This document shows positions 38,748 through 50,667 of a DNA stretch of 64,000 nt, one piece after another; the stretch's first letter is position 1; the number at the start of each line of letters is the position of its first letter. Location of the stretch: positions 3,747,501-3,811,500 of the forward strand of contig NZ_CP084752.1 of the NCBI RefSeq assembly GCF_020535545.1, in the 5' to 3' direction. The notes beneath the pieces were generated by a model that searched no databases, had not been told where the DNA came from, and worked only from the letters and a program-made list of their open reading frames with translations. The translations under genes were made by a program, and so were the position numbers. This DNA comes from Roseateles sp. XES5 (lineage in GTDB: Bacteria; Pseudomonadota; Alphaproteobacteria; Rhizobiales; Rhizobiaceae).

Positions 38748-39551
38748 TCATCCCACGCGCGTCTGAAGCTCCCGCGCGCCGTTCGGTGCATTCACCTTGC
38801 CCGAGGTGATGAAGAAGGCGAAGACGTCACGGGGCTTTTTCGCCGGCCTGGTGTCGGGGTCGATCTTCGGCAGATCCGAGGGCTCGCCGCCGCCGGCCCA
38901 ATCCTTCAGACGCGCCGCCCATTCGTCGAGCGCCTTTTCCGGATAGCAGGTCTTGATGCCGTCCGATCCCTTCTGCAGGCGGGCATAGACGAAGTCCGCC
39001 GTCACGTCGGCAATCTCCGGATAGTCCTCGTGCTGCGCATAGACGATGGCGGCCTTGTACTTGCGGGCGAGGGCGGCGAATTCCGGCGTCATGAAGGTAT
39101 CGTTGCGCACTTCGAGCGCGTGTTTCAGCGACAGGCCGTCCAGCTTTTCCGGCAGCAGCTTCAGGAAGCCCTCGAAATCGTCGGGCTCGAATTTCTTCGT
39201 CGGCGCAAACTGCCAGAGGATCGGACCGAGATGCGCGCCGAGTTCGGTGAGGCCCTGCGTCAGGAACTTCTCGACGGATTCGCCGCCATCGGCGAGCACC
39301 TTGCGGTTCGTCGTGAAGCGGCTGGCCTTCAGGGAGAAGATGAAACCGTCAGGCACTTCGGAGGCCCATTTGGCGAAGGTCTCGGGCTTCTGCGACCCGT
39401 AATAGGTGCCGTTGACCTCGATGGCCCTAAGCTCGCGGCTGGCGAATTCGAGCTGGCGCTTCTTCGGCAGCTTCTCGGGATAGAAGGTGCCTTCCCACGG
39501 ATCGAAGGTCCAGCCGCCGATGCCGGTTCTGATGGTGCCGGATGTGCTCAT
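38748..39551 (-). CDS. DUF72 family protein (YecE-like)
   Basis: 267-residue TIM-barrel family protein. The opening IRTGIGGWTFDPWEGTFYP, the FSLKASRFTTN strand and GPILWQFAPTKKF are DUF72 hallmarks. GAGGAGAA precedes the ATG. The function of the family is not established. It converges on the NTF2-like gene and is upstream in the same direction from nothing it obviously belongs with. Confidence 0.87.
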   Translation of the reverse strand: MSTSGTIRTGIGGWTFDPWEGTFYPEKLPKKRQLEFASRELRAIEVNGTYYGSQKPETFAKWASEVPDGFIFSLKASRFTTNRKVLADGGESVEKFLTQGLTELGAHLGPILWQFAPTKKFEPDDFEGFLKLLPEKLDGLSLKHALEVRNDTFMTPEFAALARKYKAAIVYAQHEDYPEIADVTADFVYARLQKGSDGIKTCYPEKALDEWAARLKDWAGGGEPSDLPKIDPDTRPAKKPRDVFAFFITSGKVNAPNGARELQTRVG

Positions 39552-39584
39552 GTCGGTTCTCCTCGACAGACAGAAGACGGCGCC

Positions 39585-40208
39585 TCACGCGGGCGCGATG
39601 AAGGGCTGCGAAATTTCCCGGAAGACCGGCAGGGCCTCCATGGCAGCGGCATGCGCCGCCAGTGCCGGATAGGCGGCGGGATCGATGAGGCCGGGATGGG
39701 CTTCGCCGACATGGCGCCAGGCGCAGGCGACCGCGATATCCGCATGGGTCAGGCGGCCGAACCAGAATTCCCCTCGCCGCGCCGCGCGCTCGGCGTCGAG
39801 CGCGGCGAGCACCGTGTGGATCTGCGCGCGGCAACGTTCGACGAAATAGGCCGAGGGCGCTTCGTGCAGATGCAGTTCGTAGAACAGGCTGACGCCCTTG
39901 TCGGCAAGGCCGGTGGCGAAGGTCATGACCTTCAGCACCTGCCGGCGCTCGGGCTCCGCCTGCGGCAGCAGGCGCTTTTCCGCGGGAACGAGGCCGTCGA
40001 CATAGTCGAGGATCGAGTTGCTGTCCGCCACCACGTCGCCGCCGTCGAGCGTCAGTGTCGGCACCCGCATCAGCGGGTTGATCGCCTGCACCTTGTCGCC
40101 CTCGCTGAACACCGACCAGGGCCGGTGCTCGAAGGCGAGGCCGTAGAGCCGCATGGCGATGGCCACGCGGCGCACATAGGACGAATCGTACTGGCCGATC
40201 AGGATCAT
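39585..40208 (-). CDS. Glutathione S-transferase family protein
   Basis: 207 residues. The N-terminal thioredoxin-like domain begins MILIGQYDSSYVRRVAIAMRLYG, where the Ser-Ser-Tyr region provides the usual glutathione activator, followed by RVPTLTLDGGDVVADSNSILDYVD (the cis-Pro and glutathione-gamma-glutamyl site). The helical C-domain follows from about residue 85. Three bases separate it from the uvrA stop, so both may share a transcript. The substrate is unknown. Confidence 0.87.
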   Translation of the reverse strand: MILIGQYDSSYVRRVAIAMRLYGLAFEHRPWSVFSEGDKVQAINPLMRVPTLTLDGGDVVADSNSILDYVDGLVPAEKRLLPQAEPERRQVLKVMTFATGLADKGVSLFYELHLHEAPSAYFVERCRAQIHTVLAALDAERAARRGEFWFGRLTHADIAVACAWRHVGEAHPGLIDPAAYPALAAHAAAMEALPVFREISQPFIAPA

Positions 40209-40211
40209 GCG

Positions 40212-43130
<2,919 letters not shown>

Positions 43131-43419
43131 GGTGTCCAGCGTCAGAAATCGTTGCGCATTGCAAGTGGGATCGGCCCCTATGTAGGGATTAGGTGGAGCC
43201 TGTCCATGCGCGATGGGAAGATTCCGTGCCTGTTTCCGATTCGGTTGACAAGAGTGTAGGGAATTATTAGAACAAAAAAAGAACGAAAATTTGCAATTGA
43301 TCTGTGGATTACCACTTGCACGGGGCGGCGTCGGCGGTCGTCAGCCGATAAGATGACGCATTCGTGTAGTGAAATGATGTCGGGCGCCTTCGTCCGGCGC
43401 GACAACGGGAAGTACGGGT
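43131..43419. other. Shared regulatory region between divergent uvrA and ssb
   Basis: About 289 bases, markedly AT-richer than the genes from 43250 to 43320. It contains the SOS box at 43270-43284, which is 140 bases from uvrA and 136 from ssb and could act on both promoters. No gene is supported here. Confidence 0.6.
43270..43284 (+). promoter_or_regulatory. SOS box (LexA operator) between uvrA and ssb
   Basis: GAAC-AAAAAAA-GAAC, an exact match to the alphaproteobacterial LexA box (reverse of GTTC-N7-GTTC) with a fully A spacer. A LexA site between uvrA and ssb is established for this group. Confidence 0.88.
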
Positions 43420-43968
43420 ATGGCTGGAAGCGTCAACAAGGTGATCTTGATCGGCAATGTCGGGGCGGACCCGGAAATCCGGCGGACGCAGGACGGTCGG
43501 CCGATCGCCAACCTGCGCATCGCGACGTCCGAAACCTGGCGGGACCGCAACAGCGGCGAGCGCCGCGAAAAGACGGAATGGCACAATGTCGTCGTCTTCA
43601 GCGAGCCGCTCTGCAAGGTCATCGAACAGTATGTGAAGAAGGGCGCCAAGCTCTATATCGAAGGCGCGCTGCAGACCCGCAAGTGGCAGGACCAGACGGG
43701 CAACGACCGTTACACGACGGAAGTCGTGCTGCAGGGCTTCAACTCGACGCTGACCATGCTGGACGGTCGCGGTGAAGGCGGCGGCGAGCGTCGTGGCGGC
43801 GGCGACTTCGGCGGCAGCAGCAATTATGGCGGCGGTACACCGAGCTACGACGACTACGGCTCGCGTCCGTCTTCGGGCGGCGGCAGCGGCAGCAGCGGTG
43901 GCGGCAGCCGTTCGGGCGGCGGCGGCGGTTCGCTCTCGCGCGACATGGACGACGACATCCCGTTCTGA
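43420..43968 (+). CDS. ssb: Single-stranded DNA-binding protein SSB
   Basis: 182 residues: an OB-fold (1-110, with NKVILIGNVGADPEIR and WHNVVVF), a Gly/Ser-rich flexible linker (about 115-170), and the acidic protein-docking tail DMDDDIPF. It is divergent from uvrA. Odd: 14 bases coding for the tail (43954-43967) recur at 43972-43985 right after the stop, as an 18-base duplication. The frame downstream then has no stop until the end of the cupin gene. Confidence 0.97.
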   Translation: MAGSVNKVILIGNVGADPEIRRTQDGRPIANLRIATSETWRDRNSGERREKTEWHNVVVFSEPLCKVIEQYVKKGAKLYIEGALQTRKWQDQTGNDRYTTEVVLQGFNSTLTMLDGRGEGGGERRGGGDFGGSSNYGGGTPSYDDYGSRPSSGGGSGSSGGGSRSGGGGGSLSRDMDDDIPF

Positions 43969-43985
43969 GAAGACATCCCGTTCTG
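43954..43985 (+). repeat. 18-bp tandem duplication spanning the ssb stop
   Basis: GACATCCCGTTCTG occurs at 43954-43967 and again at 43972-43985 (period 18). The first copy encodes the DIPF tail of SSB and runs into its stop; the second lies just beyond it in the same frame. Confidence 0.9.
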
Positions 43986-43999
43986 GAATGGACTGGTCG

Positions 44000-44019
44000 G
44001 GCCGGCGGATGCGCCGGCC
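44000..44019. terminator. Candidate hairpin after ssb
   Basis: GGCCGGCG (44000-44007), loop GATG, CGCCGGCC (44012-44019). A strong GC stem 32 bases after the ssb stop, with little T behind it; possible weak terminator. Confidence 0.45.
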
Positions 44020-44067
44020 TCTGCCTTGGCGCTTTCGACGGAGCAGCAATGCGGATGGAGGCGTGTC

Positions 44068-44493
44068 ATGGCAGGTGAAGCGAAAACGACAGGCGAAAAG
44101 ACGGCCGCAGATGTGTTGTTCCTGCGGCCGGGCGAGGGGCGGAATTATCCGCTTGGTCGCATGCAGGCGATCTTCAAGGCCGACCACGGCGAGACCGGCG
44201 AGGCCTACAGCGTTTCCGAATGGTGGCTGGAGCCGCGTACAAGCGGTCCGGGCGCCCATTCCCACGACGGCAATACCGAACTTTTCTATGTGCTTTCAGG
44301 CGTCGCCAGCATTCTTGCCGGTGCGGACTGGCTCGAGGCGCCGGCCGGCAGCTTCGTGCGTATTCCGCCCACGGTGATGCACGATTTCGAGAACCGCACG
44401 GACGAGCGCGTCGGTCTGCTCAACGTCTTCCTGCCCGGTGGTTTCGAGGAGAACATGCCGGCCATCGTGCAATGGTTTGCCGATCATCCCTGA
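44068..44493 (+). CDS. Cupin-domain protein
   Basis: 141 residues with a single cupin barrel. Motif 1 reads GPGAHSHDGNTELFYVLSG, with two histidines and a glutamate as metal ligands; motif 2 is PAGSFVRIPPTVMHDFEN with a third histidine. GGAGG lies 7 bases before the ATG at 44068. The metal and reaction cannot be told. It is in the same reading frame as ssb, but the RBS and family N-terminus show it is separate. Confidence 0.85.
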   Translation: MAGEAKTTGEKTAADVLFLRPGEGRNYPLGRMQAIFKADHGETGEAYSVSEWWLEPRTSGPGAHSHDGNTELFYVLSGVASILAGADWLEAPAGSFVRIPPTVMHDFENRTDERVGLLNVFLPGGFEENMPAIVQWFADHP

Positions 44494-44556
44494 CCGCGCC
44501 GCCAGCGATCGGGCGCGTGCTTGCAAAGCGGTTCCCGCCTTCCTAGATCAAATGCC

Positions 44557-45120
44557 ATGCATCAGGATCCGACACTGCCCGTCACGACGGACCGCCTTGT
44601 TCTGCGCCGTTTCTCCGACAGCGACTTTCCCCTCTTCGCCGCCTATCACAGCCGGAAGGATGTCTATCGTTATCTCTATGCCGCCCCGCCGGAGGGCGTG
44701 GCCCTGCGCCAGAAATTCGACAGGGCGCGGACGGCGCCCTTTGCCGAGGATGGCGACATTCTCAAGCTCGCGGTCGCGCGTAGGGACGACGACAGGCTGC
44801 TTGGCGAAGTGCTGCTGAAACTGGAGAGTCGGGCGGCGCTACAGGCCGAGGTCGGTTATGTCTTCGACCCGGAACAGGGCGGCAGGGGCTATGCGACGGA
44901 GGCCGTCGCGGCGATGATCGACATCGGCTTTTCCGCCTTCGGCTTCCATCGCATCTTCGCGCGGCTCGACGCACAGAACCGGGGATCGGTCGGTGTCGTC
45001 GAACGGCTCGGGCTGCGCCGCGAGGCCCATCTGATCGAAAACGATCGCTTCGACGGCACCTGGGGCGACGAGTACATCTATGCCGTGCTTGCCCGCGAAT
45101 GGCGGGCGCGGCGGGCTTGA
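44557..45120 (+). CDS. GNAT family acetyltransferase (RimJ/RimL-like)
   Basis: 187 residues. The N-terminal TDRLVLRRFSDSDFPLFAAY is typical of the RimJ/RimL branch, and the CoA loop follows VGYVFDPEQGGRGYATEAVAA near 108. The late QNRGSVGVVERLGLRREAH block completes the fold. Start at MHQD; the frame opens 12 codons earlier but without an RBS. The substrate is unknown: a ribosomal protein N-terminus or a small amine. Confidence 0.83.
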   Translation: MHQDPTLPVTTDRLVLRRFSDSDFPLFAAYHSRKDVYRYLYAAPPEGVALRQKFDRARTAPFAEDGDILKLAVARRDDDRLLGEVLLKLESRAALQAEVGYVFDPEQGGRGYATEAVAAMIDIGFSAFGFHRIFARLDAQNRGSVGVVERLGLRREAHLIENDRFDGTWGDEYIYAVLAREWRARRA

Positions 45121-45148
45121 CCCACCGCTAGCCGGGATTGCGGGGGCG

Positions 45149-45778
45149 TCAGATCCCGAAGGCCGATTTCACCCCGTCCACCACGAACTGGACCGCCAGC
45201 GCCGCGAGGATCACGCCGAGCAGGCGGGTCAGGATGGCGCGGCCGGTATTGCCGAGGAAGCGGTCGATGCGCTCGGCGATGACGAGCGACAGGAAGAGGA
45301 TGGCGATGCAGAGCGCCAGCACGCCGATCAGCGCGCCGCGTTCGAGGGCGGAGGGGAAGGAGCCCGACAGCAGGATCGTCGCTGAAATCGCGCCGGGGCC
45401 GGCGATCAGCGGCAGGGCGAGCGGGAAGACGGCGATGTTGTGGATGTGGTCACGGGTGATCGCCACTTCGCTGGTCTTTTCCTTGCGCTCGTTGCGGCGC
45501 TCGAAGATCATCTCGAAGGCGATCCAGAACAGCAGGAGGCCGCCGGCGATGCGGAAGGCGCCGATGGAGATGCCGAGCAGCGAGAGCACGCCCGCGCCCG
45601 TCAGCGCGAAGACGGCGAGGATGCAGAAGGCGATGATGCAGCCGCGCAAGGCCACCTGCTTGCGCTGCGGCCGCGTCATGCCGACCGTGAGGCCGAGGAA
45701 GATCGGCGCAAGGCCCGGCGGATCGATGGTCACGAGCAGCGTCGTGATCGCATTGACCACGAGATCGATGTTGAGCAT
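45149..45778 (-). CDS. MarC family membrane protein
   Basis: 209 residues with six hydrophobic helices. LVTIDPPGLAPIFLGLT near residue 14, GAFRIAGGLLLFWIAFEMI and the PLALPLIAGPGAISATILLS block identify the MarC/YchE family. These integral inner-membrane proteins have no proven transport substrate, and the old link to multiple antibiotic resistance has not held up. It is divergent from gyrA. Confidence 0.88.
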   Translation of the reverse strand: MLNIDLVVNAITTLLVTIDPPGLAPIFLGLTVGMTRPQRKQVALRGCIIAFCILAVFALTGAGVLSLLGISIGAFRIAGGLLLFWIAFEMIFERRNERKEKTSEVAITRDHIHNIAVFPLALPLIAGPGAISATILLSGSFPSALERGALIGVLALCIAILFLSLVIAERIDRFLGNTGRAILTRLLGVILAALAVQFVVDGVKSAFGI

Positions 45779-45960
45779 TCGGGCGTTCCCCTCGCCATTG
45801 AGCGGCCGTTCCGGCGGCCTTGTTGCCGCATTGTTAGGCGAGGGCGGCGCGGAAGGGAAGGGTGCGTGAAAACGCGGACCGATCCGGCCATGAAAATGCG
45901 CAAATTCGCGGATTTTACTTGGAAAAGGGTGGGAAAAGCCTGTTCAAAACCCTTGCGAAA

Positions 45961-45990
45961 TTGGCGCTTCCAGCCTCGGTAGGCTATAAA
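45961..45990 (+). promoter_or_regulatory. Candidate housekeeping promoter of gyrA
   Basis: TTGGCG (45961-45966), an 18-base spacer, then TATAAA (45985-45990), 37 bases before the gyrA start. Good -10 match, fair -35 match. Confidence 0.45.
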
Positions 45991-46026
45991 ATTACATCTG
46001 ATTCTGAACAACGATCGTGACCGAAA

Positions 46027-48804
46027 TTGACAGAACAATCGACACCCGGCGGCAAGAACCCTCCCGGCATTGAGCCGATTTCCATCATCGAGGAAATGCA
46101 GCGGTCCTATCTCGATTACGCCATGAGCGTGATCGTTTCCCGCGCGCTGCCCGATGTGCGCGACGGTCTGAAGCCGGTGCACCGGCGCATCCTCTACTCG
46201 ATGAGCGAGATGGGTGTCGACTGGAACAAGAAATATGTGAAGTCGGCCCGCGTGACCGGTGACGTGATGGGTAAATACCATCCGCACGGCGACTCGGCGA
46301 TCTACGACGCCCTGGCCCGCATGGCGCAGGACTGGTCGCTCCGCCTGCCGCTGATCGACGGTCAGGGCAATTTCGGCTCGGTCGACGGCGACCCGCCGGC
46401 GGCCCAGCGCTACACGGAATGCCGCCTGGAAAAGGCCGCCCATTCCCTGCTCGACGACCTCGACAAGGAAACGGTCAATTTCCGCGACAACTACGACGGC
46501 ACGATGAGCGAGCCGGTCGTGGTGCCGGCGAAGTTCCCGAACCTGCTCGTCAACGGCGCCGGCGGCATCGCCGTCGGCATGGCGACGAACATTCCGCCGC
46601 ACAACCTCTCGGAAGTCATCAACGGCTGTATCGCGCTGATCGACAATCCGGCGATCGACCTGCTCGACCTCATGCAGATCATCCCGGGCCCGGACTTCCC
46701 GACCGGCGCCCTGATCCTCGGCCGCGCCGGCATCCGGCAGGCCTATGAGACCGGCCGCGGTTCCATCGTCATGCGCGGGCGCGCCACCATCGAACCGATG
46801 CGCGGCGACCGCGAGCAGATCATCATCACCGAGATCCCGTTCCAGGTGAACAAGGCCTCGATGATCGAGAAGATGGCGGAACTCGTGCGCGACAAGCGCA
46901 TCGAGGGCATTTCCGATCTGCGCGACGAATCCGACCGCGACGGCTACCGCGTCGTCGTCGAATTGAAGCGTGACGCCAATGCGGACGTCATCCTCAACCA
47001 GCTCTATCGCTACACGCCGCTGCAGACCTCCTTCGGCGCCAACATGGTGGCGCTGAACGGCGGCAAGCCGGAGCAGATGACGCTGCTCGACATGCTGCGC
47101 GCCTTCGTGTCCTTCCGTGAGGAAGTCGTCAGCCGCCGCACCAAGTACCTGCTGCGCAAGGCGCGCGACCGCGCCCACGTCTTGGTGGGCCTCGCCATCG
47201 CCGTCTCCAACATCGACGAGGTGATCAACCTCATCCGCCGCGCGCCCGATCCGCAGACGGCGCGCGAGCAGTTGATGGAGCGCCGCTGGCCGGCCAAGGA
47301 CGTCGAAGGGCTGATCCGCCTCATTGACGACCCGCGCCACCGCATCAACGAGGACCTTACCTACAATCTTTCCGAAGAGCAGGCCCGCGCGATCCTCGAA
47401 CTGCGTCTTGCCCGCCTCACGGCCCTCGGCCGCGACGAGATCGACGAAGAGCTCAACAAGATCGGCGAAGAGATCAAGGATTACCTCGATATCCTGTCCT
47501 CGCGCCTGCGCATCATGACCATCGTCAAGGACGAGCTCGGCGCCATCAGGGACGAGTTCGGTACGCCGCGCCGCACCGAGATCGCCGAAGGCGGTCCCGA
47601 TATGGACGACGAGGACCTGATCGCCCGCGAAGACATGGTGGTGACGGTCTCGCATGCCGGCTACGTCAAGCGCGTGCCGCTCGCGACCTATCGCGCGCAG
47701 CGCCGCGGCGGCAAGGGCCGCTCCGGCATGGCCATGAAGGACGAGGATTTCGCGACCCGCCTCTTCGTCGCCAACACGCATACGCCCGTTCTCTTCTTCT
47801 CCTCGCGTGGCATCGTCTACAAGGAGAAGGTCTGGCGTCTGCCGATCGGCACGCCGCAGTCGAAGGGCAAGGCGCTGATCAACATGCTGCCGCTGGAGCC
47901 CGGCGAACGCATCACGACCATCATGCCGCTGCCCGAGGACGAGACGATGTGGGAAAACCTCGACGTCATGTTCTCGACGACCCGCGGCACGGTTCGCCGC
48001 AACAAGCTGTCCGACTTCGTCCAGGTCAACCGCAACGGCAAGATCGCGATGAAGCTCGAGGAAGAGGGCGACGAGATCCTCAACGTCGAGACCTGCACGG
48101 AGCGTGACGACGTGCTGCTGACGACGGCGCTCGGCCAGTGCATCCGCTTCCCGGTCGATGACGTTCGCGTCTTCGCCGGCCGCAACTCGGTTGGCGTGCG
48201 CGGCATCACGTTGGGCAATGGCGACCGCATCATTTCGATGACCATCGTCGGCCATGTCGAGGCCGAGCCGTGGGAGCGCGCCGCCTATCTGAAGCGCTCC
48301 GCCGCCGAACGCCGCGCCAGCGGTGTCGACGAGGAAGACATCGCGCTGGTCGGCGAGGAAGTCGGCGAGGTCGGCGATCTCTCGGAAGAGCGCTATCAGG
48401 AGCTGAAGGCGCAGGAGCAGTTCGTGCTGACGGTCTCGCAGAAGGGCTTCGGCAAACGCTCGTCCTCCTACGACTTCCGCACCTCGGGCCGTGGCGGCAA
48501 GGGCATCCGCGCCACCGACACGTCCAAGACCAGCGAGATCGGCGAAGTCGTCGCCGCCTTCCCGGTCGAGGACAAGGACCAGCTCATGCTCGTCTCCGAT
48601 GGCGGCCAGCTGATCCGCGTGCCGGTCGACGGCATCCGCATCGCCAGCCGCGCGACGAAGGGCGTGACGATCTTCTCCACGGCAAAGGACGAGAAGGTCG
48701 TGTCCGTCGAACGCATCAGCGAGCCGGAAGGCGAGGACGATGGCGAGACGACGGAAGCCGAAGGCGATATCAACGCCGCAGAGGGAACGGCGAGCGAGGA
48801 CTAA
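46027..48804 (+). CDS. gyrA: DNA gyrase subunit A
   Basis: Catalytic breakage-reunion subunit of gyrase, 925 residues. The active-site tyrosine is in AQRYTECRL, the quinolone pocket reads [17 protein letters not shown] with Ser and Asp at the positions equivalent to E. coli 83 and 87 (no resistance substitution), and the C-terminal pinwheel has the GyrA-box QRRGGKG near residue 560. The start appears to be TTG at 46027, the only in-frame start that gives the usual MTEQ...[14 protein letters not shown]-terminus; no strong RBS precedes it. The C-terminus is a long acidic tail. Confidence 0.97.
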   Translation: MTEQSTPGGKNPPGIEPISIIEEMQRSYLDYAMSVIVSRALPDVRDGLKPVHRRILYSMSEMGVDWNKKYVKSARVTGDVMGKYHPHGDSAIYDALARMAQDWSLRLPLIDGQGNFGSVDGDPPAAQRYTECRLEKAAHSLLDDLDKETVNFRDNYDGTMSEPVVVPAKFPNLLVNGAGGIAVGMATNIPPHNLSEVINGCIALIDNPAIDLLDLMQIIPGPDFPTGALILGRAGIRQAYETGRGSIVMRGRATIEPMRGDREQIIITEIPFQVNKASMIEKMAELVRDKRIEGISDLRDESDRDGYRVVVELKRDANADVILNQLYRYTPLQTSFGANMVALNGGKPEQMTLLDMLRAFVSFREEVVSRRTKYLLRKARDRAHVLVGLAIAVSNIDEVINLIRRAPDPQTAREQLMERRWPAKDVEGLIRLIDDPRHRINEDLTYNLSEEQARAILELRLARLTALGRDEIDEELNKIGEEIKDYLDILSSRLRIMTIVKDELGAIRDEFGTPRRTEIAEGGPDMDDEDLIAREDMVVTVSHAGYVKRVPLATYRAQRRGGKGRSGMAMKDEDFATRLFVANTHTPVLFFSSRGIVYKEKVWRLPIGTPQSKGKALINMLPLEPGERITTIMPLPEDETMWENLDVMFSTTRGTVRRNKLSDFVQVNRNGKIAMKLEEEGDEILNVETCTERDDVLLTTALGQCIRFPVDDVRVFAGRNSVGVRGITLGNGDRIISMTIVGHVEAEPWERAAYLKRSAAERRASGVDEEDIALVGEEVGEVGDLSEERYQELKAQEQFVLTVSQKGFGKRSSSYDFRTSGRGGKGIRATDTSKTSEIGEVVAAFPVEDKDQLMLVSDGGQLIRVPVDGIRIASRATKGVTIFSTAKDEKVVSVERISEPEGEDDGETTEAEGDINAAEGTASED

Positions 48805-48828
48805 ATCCTCGCTTCGCTGAAGACACGA

Positions 48829-48865
48829 AAAAGCCGGACGGGCAGGGAACGACCGTCCGGCTTTT
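48829..48865 (+). terminator. Rho-independent terminator of gyrA
   Basis: AAAAGCCGGACGG (48829-48841), an 11-base loop, CCGTCCGGCTTTT (48853-48865). Confidence 0.9.
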
Positions 48866-48953
48866 CATTTGTCGCGGGTAGCCTGGAGGGAGGACTACCC
48901 GCGTTTTCGGCGGCATACATGCTGCCGGCGCCAGGCGCCGCAGGGAGGCGTTC

Positions 48954-49103
48954 TCAGACGCCGAAGCCGCCTGCTTCCGTTTTCAGCCTTGCGGCCTTGA
49001 GCTCGGCGCGGTCTCGCTGGAGGTCGAGAATGGTGCGCGCGAAGTCGAGCGTGAAGACGGTGCTGATGAAAACTGCAAAGAGGATCGCGAGGCTCGCCAT
49101 CAT
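48954..49103 (-). CDS. Small single-pass membrane protein, second of a pair
   Basis: Too short for routine gene calling: 49 residues from an ATGATG at 49103. A hydrophobic N-terminal helix (MMASLAILFAVFISTVFTL) is followed by an amphipathic charged helix (ARTILDLQRDRAELKAARLK) and a Gly-rich end. The upstream GGGA is a weak RBS. It starts 11 bases after the stop of the next small ORF, in the same direction. The family is unknown to me. The arrangement and hydrophobic-then-charged pattern argue that it is real, but it is not proven. Confidence 0.5.
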   Translation of the reverse strand: MMASLAILFAVFISTVFTLDFARTILDLQRDRAELKAARLKTEAGGFGV

Positions 49104-49114
49104 ACTGGTCCCGC

Positions 49115-49240
49115 TCAGCGAAGCCACTTGCCGCGCGCGCCGATCTTGGGCGACAGCGGCCGCTCCTCTTCGCGCAATGCATGGATGGTCGCGACGGTGA
49201 GTGCGATAAACATGGTCATCGAGAGTAGAGCGAGTGCCAT
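49115..49240 (-). CDS. Small single-pass membrane protein, first of a pair
   Basis: 41 residues: a hydrophobic helix (MALALLSMTMFIALTVATIHAL), then a charged tail (REEERPLSPKIGARGKWLR). AAGGA stands 8 bases before the ATG, a good RBS, and the cytoplasm-side positive tail fits an N-out topology. It leads the pair with the ORF at 48954-49103. An alphaproteobacterial SOS-box match lies 141 bases upstream. No family recognised. Confidence 0.58.
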   Translation of the reverse strand: MALALLSMTMFIALTVATIHALREEERPLSPKIGARGKWLR

Positions 49241-49489
49241 TTTCGTGTTCCTTCCAGCCTAAGGAAACGCATTACTTGTTTCACTGTATCTGGCCGGGAG
49301 AATGCATGAGGGCGAACTTTGTTCCCGGCTTCGATGATGTCATCTAAACAGGTTGCACCTGAAATGGTCTTGAACGGCCGGTTCATGCGCCGTTCATGTT
49401 CTTGACAGGGGACAGTGCCGGCTGCGACGGGCCGCGCCCTTGCGGAAACGAACGGTCCATGACAAAAGGCGGCAAACGGGACCCCGCCG
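49241..49489. other. Regulatory gap between the small-protein pair and coaD
   Basis: About 249 bases between divergent transcription units, with an SOS-box match at 49381-49395 and a TTGACA hexamer at 49402-49407. No further gene is supported. Confidence 0.45.
49381..49395 (+). promoter_or_regulatory. Possible third SOS box
   Basis: GTTC-ATGCGCC-GTTC fits the LexA-box core exactly but with a GC-rich spacer, unlike the AT-rich spacers of the two better sites in this window. It is 95 bases upstream of coaD and 141 upstream of the leftward small-protein pair. About two such cores are expected by chance in 64 kb, so this is only suggestive. Confidence 0.35.
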
Positions 49490-49984
49490 ATGACAGTTGC
49501 CTTTTACCCTGGCTCTTTCGATCCGATGACCAACGGCCATATCGACGTGCTGGTCCAGGCGTTGAACGTCGCGCCCAGGGTCATCGTCGCCATCGGCATC
49601 CATCCGGGCAAGACGCCGCTATTTTCCTTTGAAGAACGCGCCGAGCTGATCCGTCTTTCCATAGCCGAGGCGCTACCGGAGCGGGCAGGGGATGTCAGCG
49701 TCGTCTCCTTCGCCAATCTCGTCGTCGACGCCGCGCGTTCGCATGGCGCGTCCCTGCTCATTCGCGGTCTTCGCGATGGCACGGACCTCGACTACGAAAT
49801 GCAGATGGCCGGCATGAATCGCCAGATGGCGCCCGACGTGCAGACCGTCTTCCTGCCGGCCGGCGTCGCCTCGCGGCCCATTACCGCCACATTGGTCCGC
49901 CAGATCGCGGCCATGGGCGGCGATGTCAGTGCCTTCGTTCCGGCGCCCGTCTTCACGGCCCTCAAAGCCCGCAAGAAGGGCTGA
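49490..49984 (+). CDS. coaD: Phosphopantetheine adenylyltransferase CoaD
   Basis: Fourth step of coenzyme A synthesis: 4'-phosphopantetheine plus ATP to dephospho-CoA. It has 164 residues. The nucleotidyltransferase motif [15 protein letters not shown] is at residues 6-20, and the [20 protein letters not shown] and [14 protein letters not shown] stretches complete the family pattern. It precedes the two cyclophilin genes in the order usual for alphaproteobacteria. Confidence 0.97.
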   Translation: MTVAFYPGSFDPMTNGHIDVLVQALNVAPRVIVAIGIHPGKTPLFSFEERAELIRLSIAEALPERAGDVSVVSFANLVVDAARSHGASLLIRGLRDGTDLDYEMQMAGMNRQMAPDVQTVFLPAGVASRPITATLVRQIAAMGGDVSAFVPAPVFTALKARKKG

Positions 49985-50017
49985 GCCCATCATCCTGAAC
50001 CCCTCAAGGGAGCTATC

Positions 50018-50584
50018 ATGACCATTCTCCGCCATGCCTTTGCAGGAGCCCTGTTCCTTGCGACCGCCACCAGCGCGGTCGTGGCCCAGGCCGCCGACTT
50101 CATCAAGATTCAGCTCAAGGACGGTCCCGTTGTCATCGAGCTCAGCGACAAGGCGCCGAAGCATGCCGAGCGCATCAAGGCGCTCGCCGCCGCCGGCGAA
50201 TACGACAATGTCGCGTTCCACCGCGTGATCGAAGGCTTCATGGCCCAGACCGGCGACGTGCAGTATGGCGACATGGCCGATGGCTACCAGGCCGGGGCAG
50301 CCGGCACGGGCGGTTCCAGCCAGCCGGACCTTCCGGCGGAATTCTCCGACATTCCGTTCAAGCGCGGCACGGTCGGCATGGCCCGCGCGCAGGACCCGAA
50401 CTCGGCCAATTCGCAGTTCTTCATCATGTTCGCCCCCGGCGACTTCCTGAACGGCCAGTACACGGTCGTCGGCCAGGTCGTTTCCGGCATGGAGAATGTC
50501 GACAAGATCAAGCGCGGCGACGACGCCAACAACGGTTCGGTCACGGACCCCGACCGCATGATCAAGGTCACCGTCGGCAAGTAA
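50018..50584 (+). CDS. Periplasmic peptidyl-prolyl cis-trans isomerase (cyclophilin type)
   Basis: 188 residues. A signal peptide (about 1-27, ending AQA-ADF) is followed by a cyclophilin domain with VAFHRVIEGFMAQTGDVQYG, GTVGMARAQDPNSANSQFFI and the GQYTVVGQVVSGMENVD block. The arginine of FHRVIEGFMAQTGD and the QFFIMFA core are intact. It is the exported member of a tandem pair with the gene at 50668. It should help fold periplasmic proteins. Confidence 0.94.
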   Translation: MTILRHAFAGALFLATATSAVVAQAADFIKIQLKDGPVVIELSDKAPKHAERIKALAAAGEYDNVAFHRVIEGFMAQTGDVQYGDMADGYQAGAAGTGGSSQPDLPAEFSDIPFKRGTVGMARAQDPNSANSQFFIMFAPGDFLNGQYTVVGQVVSGMENVDKIKRGDDANNGSVTDPDRMIKVTVGK

Positions 50585-50667
50585 GCCCCACATTTTGATT
50601 TTCAGCCTGTTGCAATCGCAAAACCGCGACCCACTTCTGCGGGGCAGGCTTCTAAAGGAGAGAGACC

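Noticed and set aside
43420..44493. An SSB-cupin fusion by TGA readthrough.
   Set aside because: SSB ends in the normal acidic tail, the cupin has its own RBS and standard N-terminus, and I see no selenocysteine or suppression signal.
46261..46345. A quinolone-resistance substitution in gyrA.
   Set aside because: The pocket reads GDSAIYD with Ser and Asp at the resistance positions; it is wild type.
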